Shown: piece by piece, positions 1 to 7,714 of the stretch
Layout of the letters: each line of letters opens with the position of its first letter
Position numbering within the stretch: position 1 is the first letter of the stretch
IMG/VR virus record: IMGVR_UViG_3300040815_003619
Span: 1-54,629 of that record
Origin: a virus
DNA: 54,629 nucleotides
Reading direction: 5' to 3' (one strand)
The notes under the pieces: generated by a model
What the model saw: only the letters and a program-made list of their open reading frames with translations
What the model was told of the DNA's origin: nothing
The model's database searches: none
Translations under genes and position numbers: made by a program

Positions 1-1847
1 TCTTTTGGGTCAGCAACAATAACACCTCCTGCGTGACGTCCAACAGAACGGTTTTGCATAAACAAGGTTGCTACATGCTCGCCAACCTCCGGATACTTTT
101 CCATAAACTCCTGATATGTAGGAGAATACTTCATGCAGTCTTCATGCTTAAGAACAAAGACAGACTTTTCTTGATTTTCATCACGAGCAAGTGCCATTAC
201 TTCTTCTTGCAGCGGTCCTGTTAGTTTATTTACCTCATCAAAAGGAACACCATGGAACTTAGAGATATCTTTGATAAGTGACTTAAGTTTAAGAGTATTA
301 AAGTTAGATACAGGAATAACAGCATCATCACCATAAAGTTCACGTGCTGCATTGATTAGTTCATCACGGTCACCTGCATCTGTATCAATATCAGGCCAAG
401 AAACACGGTGACGACCTAGGAAACGAGACCATAGAAGATTATAAGGAATAGGATCAAGCTGTGTAATACCAAGTAGATAGTTTACAAGAGATCCACCTCC
501 ACTACCACGAGCAGGGCCAAATAGAGTCTTAGTTTCAGCCTTCTTGAAGATTTCATACATCGTAATAAAGTATGATTCGTGTCCTAGAAACTTAATATCA
601 GATAACTCTTCTTTAGCACGATCAACGTATTCTTTGTTATCTGCTAAACCTTCTCGAACTAGTGCTTCTTTAACAAGATCTGATAGATGCTTAAATGGCG
701 TTTTGCCAGGAACACTAATCTTCGGAAGCTTTGCTTCGCTATCTACCCATGTATCTTCACATTCATTCCAAACGATATCATGAGTTCTTTCAATAGCACC
801 TTTAACTAGTTCTTCATTGCCTTTATAGAAATCGTGGTTACTGTAACCGTCCTTAAACTCATCCCACATTTGAGATGCATTCTTAGGAAACAGCTCACAC
901 TGCAACTCTTCATACTGCGGAAGAGTCATGCCATCACGTTTACCAAGCCAACCAAGCTTTTTATACAGCTCACGTGCTTGCCATTTGTCTTGTGTAGGAT
1001 AATGAGAATCAGCTGTTGCAATAATCGGGATGTTTGTTAGCTTATGATGTTCAATAAGATAATCATTAACAACATGTTGCTTATCGATTTTATTGAACTG
1101 TAGTTCTAGATTAAAGTTATCACCAACGCAGTCAAGGAAACGATCAGAAAGCTTTGTAAGCTCTGCTTGGATTTCAGCACGTGATTGACCATGTGCTACA
1201 CCACGAAGAATACGATTTGCAAAAACACCGCCTAAACATGCAGTTGATACATGCAAACCTTCACCATGCTCTTTAAGCATTTGAAAGTCAATGCGAGGAT
1301 ATCGATAGAAGCCGTATTTATATGACTTCTTAACAAGAGTAAATAGATTTGCTAGACCTTTAGCATTCTTTGCAATAGCAACAAGGTGATATCGTCGTTT
1401 CCATTCATCTTTTAAGATGTCAATGCTTTTGGTTTCATCTTCATCCTCAACAACGTGACCGCCTGCCTCATCATCGGCATCAATATCAATCTTTTCTTTT
1501 GCCTTCTTTTCAGCAGCAGCTGATGACTTTGCATCTTTAATAGCTTGCTTATGTGCAGCATAATCTTCAGTCCATTGCTGCAGTGAAGGAACGAAATAAA
1601 ACTCAACACCATAAAGCTGGCGATAGTTTTTACCTTGCTTTTGAAGTTTAGCTGCATGCGAATGTGCATGAGCAAGGCCATTACCATTACCATGATCAGT
1701 AAGTGCCCATGCATCCATACCTTGTGACTCAGAAGTAATGAAGTCAATGTGATCGGCAGGATAACCTAGACCATCAAAGGTTGAGAAATGTGAGTGAGCA
1801 TGGAGCCCGACGAATCTTGTTGGAGGCTTAATTAAATCAATTGACAA
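1..1847 (-). CDS. dnaE: DNA polymerase III alpha subunit (DnaE-like, family C), partial
   Basis: Template-directed DNA synthesis by a bacterial-type family C polymerase. Only the N-terminal ~615 residues lie in the window; the gene runs off the left edge. Seen: an N-terminal PHP domain with HAHSH near residues 16-20 and LTDHG near 49-53, the glycine-rich GPARGSGGGS near 444, the catalytic-type PDIDTD near 485, and GRHAGGV near 602. These are the usual DnaE landmarks in the usual order. The start is a TTG at 1847, preceded by GGTGAT complementary to the 16S 3' end; no in-frame ATG precedes the PHP motif. It is expressed from its own promoter about 20 nt upstream, inside a 52-bp sequence repeated at 4411-4462. 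A second, family A polymerase lies at 27459-28616, so which enzyme is replicative is open. Confidence 0.93.
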   Translation of the reverse strand, partial: MSIDLIKPPTRFVGLHAHSHFSTFDGLGYPADHIDFITSESQGMDAWALTDHGNGNGLAHAHSHAAKLQKQGKNYRQLYGVEFYFVPSLQQWTEDYAAHKQAIKDAKSSAAAEKKAKEKIDIDADDEAGGHVVEDEDETKSIDILKDEWKRRYHLVAIAKNAKGLANLFTLVKKSYKYGFYRYPRIDFQMLKEHGEGLHVSTACLGGVFANRILRGVAHGQSRAEIQAELTKLSDRFLDCVGDNFNLELQFNKIDKQHVVNDYLIEHHKLTNIPIIATADSHYPTQDKWQARELYKKLGWLGKRDGMTLPQYEELQCELFPKNASQMWDEFKDGYSNHDFYKGNEELVKGAIERTHDIVWNECEDTWVDSEAKLPKISVPGKTPFKHLSDLVKEALVREGLADNKEYVDRAKEELSDIKFLGHESYFITMYEIFKKAETKTLFGPARGSGGGSLVNYLLGITQLDPIPYNLLWSRFLGRHRVSWPDIDTDAGDRDELINAARELYGDDAVIPVSNFNTLKLKSLIKDISKFHGVPFDEVNKLTGPLQEEVMALARDENQEKSVFVLKHEDCMKYSPTYQEFMEKYPEVGEHVATLFMQNRSVGRHAGGVIVADPK

Positions 1848-1891
1848 TTTATCACCTTTCTATGTTTTTTATATTATATACACATTATTTC
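1840..1891 (-). repeat. 52-bp direct repeat, copy A (promoter and leader of dnaE)
   Basis: Identical over 52 bp to 4411-4462. In the minus-strand sense it carries the spacer end, the -10 TATAAT, the Shine-Dalgarno GGTGAT, the TTG start and the first codons. The two copies differ immediately outside this block, although both still carry a -35-like element there. Confidence 0.95.
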
Positions 1892-1901
1892 TTTATTACA
1901 A
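1873..1901 (-). promoter_or_regulatory. sigma70-like promoter of dnaE
   Basis: Minus-strand -35 TTGTAA (1896-1901), 17-bp spacer, -10 TATAAT (1873-1878). Predicted transcription start near 1866 gives a leader of about 20 nt before the TTG start. It belongs to the promoter family repeated across the window. Confidence 0.75.
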
Positions 1902-1915
1902 CTATGAAAGTCTAA

Positions 1916-2128
1916 CTATTCATCAACAATGACAGCAACGTGTTCATCTTTACATAGTATAAGATCGTTTTTATCGCAAAGAACTCTAAGTTTTCTTGAA
2001 GGGTTAAAGCCAGGAGACCTATCAATAACTTCTATGACTAAACCTATTTTATTTTGATCATTCCCAAGTGGGCCAAATATCTTTACTAGGTCACCTGGTT
2101 TTGAATAAGCACCATGGATAAAATTCAT
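1916..2128 (-). CDS. small SH3-like protein, unknown function
   Basis: A 70-residue protein of unknown function. The central pattern GDLVKIFG followed by IGLVIEVID and a basic strand ending RVLCDKND resembles the short beta-barrel (SH3/KOW-like) proteins common in large phages. It shares this plan with its neighbours at 2125-2328, 4218-4418 and 5381-5611. It overlaps the upstream gene by four bases, which implies translational coupling within one minus-strand operon running from about 4418 to here. No catalytic residues are apparent. Confidence 0.7.
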   Translation of the reverse strand: MNFIHGAYSKPGDLVKIFGPLGNDQNKIGLVIEVIDRSPGFNPSRKLRVLCDKNDLILCKDEHVAVIVDE

Positions 2129-2328
2129 AGAAAAGTTACGTAGTCTGAAGGTTCTTTTACTACTTCACCATGTGACCAGTAGATTGTCAATATTTTTCTT
2201 TCTTTACCTAGAAGATCTTTGTGAATGGAGTTTTCTATTTTCATGATTATACCTACAATGTTGTTTGTTAGCTCATAAGTGCTAAGAGGATATTTTGGTT
2301 GGACTAAATCATATTTCTTCATTGACAC
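2125..2328 (-). CDS. small SH3-like protein, paralog of 5381-5611
   Basis: 67 residues. The segment MKKYDLV near the start is identical to the start of the protein at 5381-5611, and both continue with a hydrophobic Gly-Ile/Leu strand, an acidic stretch, then IYWSHG or IFWSNG and a terminal DYV/DYL. They are clear paralogs. The long version begins at a GTG at 2328; the ATG at 2322, which gives exactly MKKYDLV, fits the paralog better. It overlaps the upstream 90-residue gene by 14 to 20 bases. Function unknown; the fold is probably a small beta barrel. Confidence 0.7.
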   Translation of the reverse strand: MSMKKYDLVQPKYPLSTYELTNNIVGIIMKIENSIHKDLLGKERKILTIYWSHGEVVKEPSDYVTFL

Positions 2329-2581
2329 TTAAGTCTTTAATTAAATTATCAAAACTTTTTTGGCAAAGTGTATTTTCTTTCGTGCTTAATACAATATCGA
2401 CTTTGTTTTCAACATATTCTAGATTTTTCAATAAGTTTTCGCAATCTTTCTTTTCCCATGATGCTGGGAGAAGATCTTCATCTAAAAGTGCTGCTCTAAA
2501 ATATTCTTTTGAATGAATAAGAGCAGCTTTAATAACGCCGAAGTCTTCGCGGTGAAAAAATACTTTTTTAAGTTTTGACAT
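2309..2581 (-). CDS. hypothetical protein
   Basis: 90 residues, unrecognised. The protein is charged and mostly helical in appearance, with a lysine-rich N-terminus and an acidic C-terminus (LSVNEEI). No transmembrane segment or metal motif is visible. It overlaps both neighbours by a few bases, consistent with a tightly packed early-gene operon. Confidence 0.6.
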   Translation of the reverse strand: MSKLKKVFFHREDFGVIKAALIHSKEYFRAALLDEDLLPASWEKKDCENLLKNLEYVENKVDIVLSTKENTLCQKSFDNLIKDLSVNEEI

Positions 2582-2789
2582 TGTTATATGTTTCCAATTG
2601 ATGTTTTAAGTGAAGTGAAAGTTTCTGTAAAGCTTTTATGTCTTCTTTATCTTTTAGACTAAAGAACATTGTAATGAGATTTGCTTCTGGATAGTTATGA
2701 TCCCACATTTCAAATTCAATGCCATAAGATTTTATTTCAAGTGAAAATGTTTTACAACCTTCAGATTTAATTTCAATATTTGAACTCAT
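2568..2789 (-). CDS. hypothetical protein (start moved to internal ATG)
   Basis: 73 residues from the ATG at 2789, beginning MSSNIEIKSEG. The reading frame extends upstream to 2924, but that part overlaps the previous gene by 122 bases and reads as a Leu/Ile-rich shadow, so the internal ATG just after the upstream gene's stop is preferred. The body alternates short beta-like strands (TFSLEIKSYGIEFEMWD) with a C-terminal helix. Unrecognised. Confidence 0.6.
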   Translation of the reverse strand: MSSNIEIKSEGCKTFSLEIKSYGIEFEMWDHNYPEANLITMFFSLKDKEDIKALQKLSLHLKHQLETYNNVKT

Positions 2790-2802
2790 ATATGTTTTAA
2801 TA

Positions 2803-3159
2803 TTAAGTGAGAGGTAGATTATAATGTTCTGTATATATTTGACTCTGAACTTCTTTAAGTTTTTGAATTGTAATAAGTTGATTAAATAGCTCAGTATAAT
2901 TGGTTTTATTAGCAATGGGAGCAATATAACATCTACGTTGCCAGATAGATTTCATTTTTTTAATTGCTTTTTTCTTTCTTAGTCTTTTATTTCCTTTTTC
3001 TTTTTTCATGTAAGATAAAAGAAAGTTTTTTCTAAATTCTTTCCATGTCAAAACACTTGATAAAGTTTCATAGTGTTTCTCAGATAAGAAAAAATCTTTT
3101 TGACGTGACATTAATTGTTGTAGAATATTTGATTTATATTTATTTGTTATTGTTATCAT
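2803..3159 (-). CDS. hypothetical basic protein
   Basis: 118 residues, unrecognised. The middle is very basic (KRLRKKKAIKKMKS), which would suit nucleic-acid or ribosome contact, though that is only inference. The N-terminus overlaps the 3' end of the upstream 226-residue gene by 20 bases. A small basic protein in an early-type operon could be a host-takeover factor, but nothing here proves it. Confidence 0.6.
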   Translation of the reverse strand: MITITNKYKSNILQQLMSRQKDFFLSEKHYETLSSVLTWKEFRKNFLLSYMKKEKGNKRLRKKKAIKKMKSIWQRRCYIAPIANKTNYTELFNQLITIQKLKEVQSQIYTEHYNLPLT

Positions 3160-3820
3160 TTAATTTAATTTTCATCAACAAAATTTCTATTTCATTGGCA
3201 ATATCATATACTTTTACTAGTTCATCTGGAATTTCTCCGGCAAGTAAAGTCTCAGCGTCTTTTAAGTCATTTACTAAATCCCAACAAAGATGACAAAAAC
3301 TCTTATTTATTTCTTTAACTACTTTGTTTTCGGCTTTTAGTACCTCTAGCTCACTTAAATCTTTCTCATGTTCTGTTTTATTATTGCTATTAGCAAAATA
3401 TTTTTCTACATTTGAAGACACTTCTTGATCTGACATTTCTTTTATTTCTTCACATAACTTTTGTTCGAAAAGATCATCTGTTTCTAGAGGAGAATAATAA
3501 AGACCAAGATTACACTTTTCAATAATGTCTTTTACTTCTTCTAAAGTCCAAATAATTTTTGTATATAACATTCCTCTCTGTGAGCTAGTTATAACAAATT
3601 TATAAATTAGACTAGGCGCATCCATTACTAGACCTGGAGGGGCTTTAAAATCTTTTTGAAAGTTTTTTTCCCAAGACTTTACAGCACTTATAATCTTGCC
3701 TAAACTTTGACTTTTTTCTAATATTCTGTCCAGTCCCCACGGATCTGTTTCAGCTAATTCTATCTGCCAAGTGTTTTCTTTGTTTCTTAGAAATTTTTTT
3801 ATTTCTTTCACGTTGTTCAT
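3140..3820 (-). CDS. hypothetical protein
   Basis: 226 residues, unrecognised. The N-terminal half contains Trp/Pro-rich stretches (TDPWGLDRILEKS, KAPPGLVMDAPS); the C-terminal half is acidic and likely coiled or helical, ending in an Asn/Lys tail. Two cysteines with a histidine (CHLCW, near residue 175) form a lone CxxC without a partner pair. It is separated from the upstream gene by only three bases. Confidence 0.65.
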   Translation of the reverse strand: MNNVKEIKKFLRNKENTWQIELAETDPWGLDRILEKSQSLGKIISAVKSWEKNFQKDFKAPPGLVMDAPSLIYKFVITSSQRGMLYTKIIWTLEEVKDIIEKCNLGLYYSPLETDDLFEQKLCEEIKEMSDQEVSSNVEKYFANSNNKTEHEKDLSELEVLKAENKVVKEINKSFCHLCWDLVNDLKDAETLLAGEIPDELVKVYDIANEIEILLMKIKLNDNNNK

Positions 3821-3823
3821 AAC

Positions 3824-4291
3824 CTAAATCCACTTGTTACAATCTGTACAACCATATCTTGTAGGAAAGCCTGGCCTTCTATCTTCAATTGTATTTTGAT
3901 GAGCACATTTAGCTTTTGAAGTCTGTGTAGTATATGAATATTGCATATCTTCAGGGCTAGAGAAGTCTTGCAGTCCTTCCTTGTAACCTTTTACAAAAGA
4001 TTGATATAGACTTTCTTTTACATCTTTTTCTGATAGATCAGACAGTTCTACAGTTCTATAATTGTCATGTAACCAAGTTTCAAACATAATAGGAATACTA
4101 ACATCGTGATACTCTGTATTTAAGCCTCGATGATAACCTGCATTATAAGAATTGACTTCGTAATTAGACCACATTTTATAAAAAATACTTTCTTTTGAAT
4201 AATTTGTAGATTGATATTTAATTTTCTTCAACAACTTTTTTAAGAATAGAGAAACTGTGTCTTTCTCTAGAACCATCAAACCACCAGACAT
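3824..4291 (-). CDS. hypothetical protein with C-terminal zinc-ribbon-like motif
   Basis: Up to 155 residues; unrecognised. The C-terminus has a Cys-x-His then CxxC arrangement (KCAHQN, 15 or so residues, YGCTDC), which resembles a small zinc ribbon. The start is uncertain. The ATG at 4291 forces a 74-base overlap with the upstream gene. An ATG at 4276 shortens the overlap to 59 bases, and an ATG at 4174 (MWSNYEV) removes it, giving 116 residues. Residues before MWSNYEV look like an out-of-frame reading of the neighbour, so the short form is plausible. Confidence 0.6.
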   Translation of the reverse strand: MSGGLMVLEKDTVSLFLKKLLKKIKYQSTNYSKESIFYKMWSNYEVNSYNAGYHRGLNTEYHDVSIPIMFETWLHDNYRTVELSDLSEKDVKESLYQSFVKGYKEGLQDFSSPEDMQYSYTTQTSKAKCAHQNTIEDRRPGFPTRYGCTDCNKWI

Positions 4292-4418
4292 AGTGCCAGT
4301 TTGGGGTAATTTTTGTAATTATTCCAATATAACTTTCATTAAAACCAATATGACTTACTAGATCACCTTCTTTAAGACTTTGATTGGAAATAGATTTGTC
4401 ATAATAGAATATTGACAA
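4218..4418 (-). CDS. small SH3-like protein with TTG start
   Basis: 66 residues. The pattern EGDLVSHIG, YIGIITKI, VWWFDGS matches the SH3-like mini-protein family seen at 1916, 2125 and 5381. The start is TTG at 4418, set by a duplicated leader that also starts the dnaE gene: promoter, GGTGAT Shine-Dalgarno and TTG are identical in the two places. It is the first gene of the small-gene operon that runs left to about 1916. Function unknown. Confidence 0.7.
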   Translation of the reverse strand: MSIFYYDKSISNQSLKEGDLVSHIGFNESYIGIITKITPNWHYVWWFDGSRERHSFSILKKVVEEN

Positions 4419-4462
4419 TTTATCACCTTTCTATGTTTTTTATATTATATACACATTATTTC
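4411..4462 (-). repeat. 52-bp direct repeat, copy B (promoter and leader of small-gene operon)
   Basis: Perfect copy of 1840-1891. It supplies -10, Shine-Dalgarno and TTG start to the 66-residue gene, so a whole expression leader was duplicated rather than a coding segment. Confidence 0.95.
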
Positions 4463-4472
4463 ATATTTACAA
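4444..4472 (-). promoter_or_regulatory. sigma70-like promoter of small-gene operon
   Basis: Minus-strand -35 TTGTAA (4467-4472), 17-bp spacer, -10 TATAAT (4444-4449). Same architecture as the dnaE promoter; the -35 lies just outside the perfect repeat. Confidence 0.75.
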
Positions 4473-4497
4473 TATAGAGAATTATATAGGCTGAAAC

Positions 4498-5379
4498 ATG
4501 AATAGAAAAGAATTTACTAATCTTCTTCTCGAATGGCGAGAAAACTTTATTATTGAAAGAGGCTTGCCTCATGAAAAACTTGGAAAATTTGAAGGTATAA
4601 TAAAATTTTCGGAGCTTGTAAGGAAAAACCCGAGTATCATACCTATTGAGTTTGTTACGTTTAAGTTCAATCAAGAGAAAAAGCCTTTTTATCAAGATAT
4701 TATAGCAAAGTATAGCTCTGAAGGGAGCAACAGAGAAGCTGTTTTAGATAACACAGAACAAAATAGACAAGCCATAGCAAAAGATTTAGAGGACGCAAAT
4801 CTCATTGACAAAGTAAAGTCTAATCAAATATTAAATTCTTCAGACGCTGATATTGTTATAATACCTGAAGAAGGTGATATTTCTTCAGAAATAAATAAAG
4901 ATTCAATGGGTAATACAATTTGGTCAATACATGATTTGTGGCACGCTTATTTACAAGATGTCATTAAATATAATTTTAAATCAAAACATGACCATAATGA
5001 TTATTACTTGTTTTTAGAGTTTGTAATGCAAGCTCTTTCAACAGAAGACTATCCTCATTTTTTTGACTTTGTTGACGCTGATCCTTCGATATTCGCTTTT
5101 TTGTATTTGTTTATTATGGAATTTGATAGTCAAACAAATGAATTTGATATTGAAAAATCAAATAATAACATTGATAAGCTAAAAGCTGACTTGCAAAATT
5201 TTGATCTATCAAACTATTTGAGCAAAGATGAATATCCTGATTACTTAGAGAAAGAAACAATTGTAAATGTTGATTCTCTTATAGACACAATTAAAAATAT
5301 AAACAAAAGTACTTGTGAGACTTTGCAACAAAAGATTTTTAATAAAAACAAAGAGATTAAATTAGAAATCATATCGTAA
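4498..5379 (+). CDS. hypothetical protein with capsid-targeting-like N-terminus
   Basis: 293 residues and the only plus-strand gene in this part of the window. The N-terminus (residues 1-20) is an amphipathic segment reading FTNLLLEWRENF and then IIE, which resembles the short head-targeting leaders of T4-type internal proteins that the prohead protease cuts after (L/I)xE. A conserved-looking IHDLWHAYL near residue 143 has two histidines four residues apart plus an acidic neighbour, possibly a metal site. The rest is acidic and helical. It converges on the gene at 5381 with one base between stops. A role as a packaged or injected protein is inference; sequence similarity was not testable here. 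Confidence 0.7.
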   Translation: MNRKEFTNLLLEWRENFIIERGLPHEKLGKFEGIIKFSELVRKNPSIIPIEFVTFKFNQEKKPFYQDIIAKYSSEGSNREAVLDNTEQNRQAIAKDLEDANLIDKVKSNQILNSSDADIVIIPEEGDISSEINKDSMGNTIWSIHDLWHAYLQDVIKYNFKSKHDHNDYYLFLEFVMQALSTEDYPHFFDFVDADPSIFAFLYLFIMEFDSQTNEFDIEKSNNNIDKLKADLQNFDLSNYLSKDEYPDYLEKETIVNVDSLIDTIKNINKSTCETLQQKIFNKNKEIKLEIIS

Positions 5380-5380
5380 A

Positions 5381-5611
5381 TTAAAGATTGTAAAACGAAT
5401 ACAAGTTTTTTAGATAATCATCAGGACATTCAGAGATATTACCATTTGACCAGAATATCCTAACTTTTTTAGAATGTCTTAATTGATGCAAGCCTTCTAT
5501 TTCTTCTTCAGCATAAACGCTTACATTCGTTACTAAACCAATTAGACCAGTATGGTTAGGAAAAGCATGATTCATGCTGTGATAAGGAACAACTAGATCA
5601 TATTTCTTCAT
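5381..5611 (-). CDS. small SH3-like protein, paralog of 2125-2328
   Basis: 76 residues starting MKKYDLV, the same heptapeptide as its paralog near 2322. It continues with a Gly-Leu-Ile-Gly-Leu-Val strand, an acidic loop, RIFWSNG and a DDYLKNL end. It overlaps the upstream photolyase-like gene by four bases (ATGA-type coupling). Unknown function. Confidence 0.7.
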   Translation of the reverse strand: MKKYDLVVPYHSMNHAFPNHTGLIGLVTNVSVYAEEEIEGLHQLRHSKKVRIFWSNGNISECPDDYLKNLYSFYNL

Positions 5612-6801
5612 ATAATTTCTTTACCTTCGATAAGTCTAAATGTTCTTTTTTCATTAAACCGCATTACTTTACCATACTTGAGACGCATACTTTCAACACA
5701 ACTTATGTAGTTATTAGGGCTTTGCGCATCATCTGTATGTTCGTTGAAAAACTGAATGAGTGTTTCCAATGATTGATATCCTCCGCCTAATCCCCAATAA
5801 CATTCACCTGCAAACCACATACGCAATCGATTAGGCATCCATCTCTTTTCTTTACAACTTAAAACTTCAGCATTTAACAGCGAATTATTTGTTTGACTGC
5901 TAAACAACTCTTCTTTAGTAAACTCTGGCTGAAATGTATTTTCTTTTAAGTTGTCTTGCGAAGCTTTATCTAATAAAGTTATGGACCATTGTTCAGCTGT
6001 ATCAAACATAGACATATTTTTACTTCTTGCTTTTAAGATGCTTATTTCTCTAAATGCTAGCTGTCTAAGCAGTGGAACCAAAACATTGTCTTTTTCAATA
6101 AACGGGGGAGCTAAGCTAAGAAGAATATGTGTAAGCTGCCTAGCATCAATTAGACCGTGATGCAATGCCGTAGATATTTGTGTGCTTCCGTTACGCATAT
6201 TGCGAGTTGTACGATATGTGAGAATCTTTTCTTCTATTCGTTTCCAAAGACTTTTAACATAACTTTCAGTCTTTTCATATAGAGTCTTGTCAAGCTGATA
6301 AACTTCACCTAAACCGTCGAAAGACTTAACAAGCTCGTGATCAAACTTAACCTCCTTGATGTCTTTTCTATTTTTAGCCCAATACACCCATCTGCTTTTT
6401 GCTGTCATTTTAAGACAAGAAGGGTCGTAAGAGTCACTATCTATAACTTCTAAGCATACGTTTTCAATGTTTAGCGAATCTTTACCAAAGAGTGGCATAT
6501 CATATAAGACTTTATCAATCTTGTTTCTCTGGCAGTAATCTTGTATATCTTTTTCTGGATGCGCAGATTTAAGAATATAAAGGTTAAAGTTTAACTTTTC
6601 TTTTAAGGAGTAAGCAAAATGATTTAATGCTTCTTTATGCATTGATATGTCTGTAGACTTATATAAGTTTCTAGCTTCAGAAGACCAATACCAGTTTGAA
6701 GGATAAACAAAAGAAGCTTGGTCGTAGTTATCACATGCTGTTTTAACAAGAAGACTATTAAGTCTAAAACTATGATCTAAAACAACTAAACATTTAGACA
6801 T
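5608..6801 (-). CDS. photolyase/cryptochrome-like protein
   Basis: 397 residues. Photolyases use FAD and light to split pyrimidine dimers. Seen: an N-terminal alpha/beta region starting CLVVLDHSF; a helical region with TYRTTRNMRNGSTQIS, a short Leu/Ile helix, then LLRQLAFREI, which lines up with the FAD-binding part of the photolyase fold (positive loop, LSxxLxxG-type segment, ELxxRE-type segment); and RWMPNRLRMWFAGECYW near 322, equivalent to the family's MHNRxRM signature. It is shorter than typical class I enzymes (about 470) and diverged, so activity is uncertain. It has its own promoter at 6824-6852. A DNA-repair role fits the neighbouring Fpg-like gene. Confidence 0.68.
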   Translation of the reverse strand: MSKCLVVLDHSFRLNSLLVKTACDNYDQASFVYPSNWYWSSEARNLYKSTDISMHKEALNHFAYSLKEKLNFNLYILKSAHPEKDIQDYCQRNKIDKVLYDMPLFGKDSLNIENVCLEVIDSDSYDPSCLKMTAKSRWVYWAKNRKDIKEVKFDHELVKSFDGLGEVYQLDKTLYEKTESYVKSLWKRIEEKILTYRTTRNMRNGSTQISTALHHGLIDARQLTHILLSLAPPFIEKDNVLVPLLRQLAFREISILKARSKNMSMFDTAEQWSITLLDKASQDNLKENTFQPEFTKEELFSSQTNNSLLNAEVLSCKEKRWMPNRLRMWFAGECYWGLGGGYQSLETLIQFFNEHTDDAQSPNNYISCVESMRLKYGKVMRFNEKRTFRLIEGKEII

Positions 6802-6823
6802 TCAATAGCCTTTCTTTTTATTT

Positions 6824-6852
6824 ATTATACAATATTTTTATCAATAATACAT
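6824..6852 (-). promoter_or_regulatory. sigma70-like promoter of photolyase-like gene
   Basis: Minus-strand -10 TATAAT (6824-6829) with a 17-bp spacer to a weaker -35 ATGTAT (6847-6852). It is the poorest -35 match in the promoter family, but the spacing is the same. Confidence 0.6.
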
Positions 6853-7664
6853 TACTGAGTCTTTTCTATAACATACCTTTCATCATCTCTTTCACTAGAC
6901 TCTTGGTAAGATAACCACTTTGTTCCTGCATAGTCTCTAAATTCGAGATGAGGTATAACCCAAAACAAGTTTCTGTCTTTAAGGTCTTTATAGAAAGGCC
7001 TCATAAAGACAACTTCAATATCAATGCCGTGATCTCTTTTTAGGAGAGCGGCTGCGGCCAAGTTAGCATCATATTTAGAGTCTCTTCTCTTTGCTTTTGT
7101 CTCAATATATTTGTCTTCGTCAGGCAAATAAAAATCTGGCGTATAAGATCTAATGTAACCGTTCATTTCAAACTGAAATGTTTTATGTTCGTAGATCCAC
7201 TTTTTATTTGTCCAGTTGCAATATCTTGCAAAGTCTGCCTCTAAAGCACTCTTAAAAAAGAAGTTATCAGGTAAATCTCTTCTATAACCTGCTCTGGTTG
7301 TTCTAGGCATAGATATTTGACCTGATGATTGTGCATAGTTTCTACATGTTGTAGAACAATGCTTTGTTTCTCTTCCTACAGGACGCTCAAAGTCTTTCTT
7401 GCAGACAGGACAACTTTTTGTCACTCTTGTTAACTTGACACTGTCAACATAACACTCTTTTGTGCAAAACTGTTTATCGTCATTTTCCTTAACAATAAAG
7501 ATGTTATTACACTTTATGCAGTTTCTTTTTTCAAGAGGAATCTTTTTACTTTCATTAATTCCTCTATTTCTGCATTTTATGTTGCAGTATTTACTTTTTT
7601 CTGCTCTTGCAGCTGATACTTTATATTCTTTACCACATGTTTGGCAATTCTTTAATACTGGCAT
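6852..7664 (-). CDS. zinc-finger PD-(D/E)xK-type endonuclease
   Basis: 270 residues from the ATG at 7664, which follows a strong AAAGGAGG Shine-Dalgarno; an in-frame ATG at 7697 lacks one. The N-terminal ~125 residues hold three Cys4-type zinc modules (CQTCGKEY/CNIKC, CIKCNNIF/CTKEC, CPVCKKDF/CSTTC). The C-terminal part has the acidic-helix and core motifs of a TnsA/Vsr-like restriction fold: SALEADFARYCN near 158-169, then SYTPDFYLP and YIETKAKRR. This organisation is typical of phage free-standing or homing-type nucleases. Its place between unrelated metabolic genes and its lack of a clear promoter fit a mobile gene, which is inference. Confidence 0.8.
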   Translation of the reverse strand: MPVLKNCQTCGKEYKVSAARAEKSKYCNIKCRNRGINESKKIPLEKRNCIKCNNIFIVKENDDKQFCTKECYVDSVKLTRVTKSCPVCKKDFERPVGRETKHCSTTCRNYAQSSGQISMPRTTRAGYRRDLPDNFFFKSALEADFARYCNWTNKKWIYEHKTFQFEMNGYIRSYTPDFYLPDEDKYIETKAKRRDSKYDANLAAAALLKRDHGIDIEVVFMRPFYKDLKDRNLFWVIPHLEFRDYAGTKWLSYQESSERDDERYVIEKTQ

Positions 7665-7714
7665 AGTTCCTCCTTTTAGATAAATAGGGGAAACCACACC
7701 TTATATTGCCCAGT

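Noticed and set aside
2790-2924. Extended N-terminus of the gene ending at 2568
   Set aside because: Would overlap the previous gene by over 120 bases and reads as a low-complexity Ile/Leu shadow.
7462-7683. Plus-strand frame with Leu/Phe-rich, membrane-like sequence
   Set aside because: Antisense to the zinc modules of the nuclease; hydrophobicity comes from reversed Lys/Glu codons.
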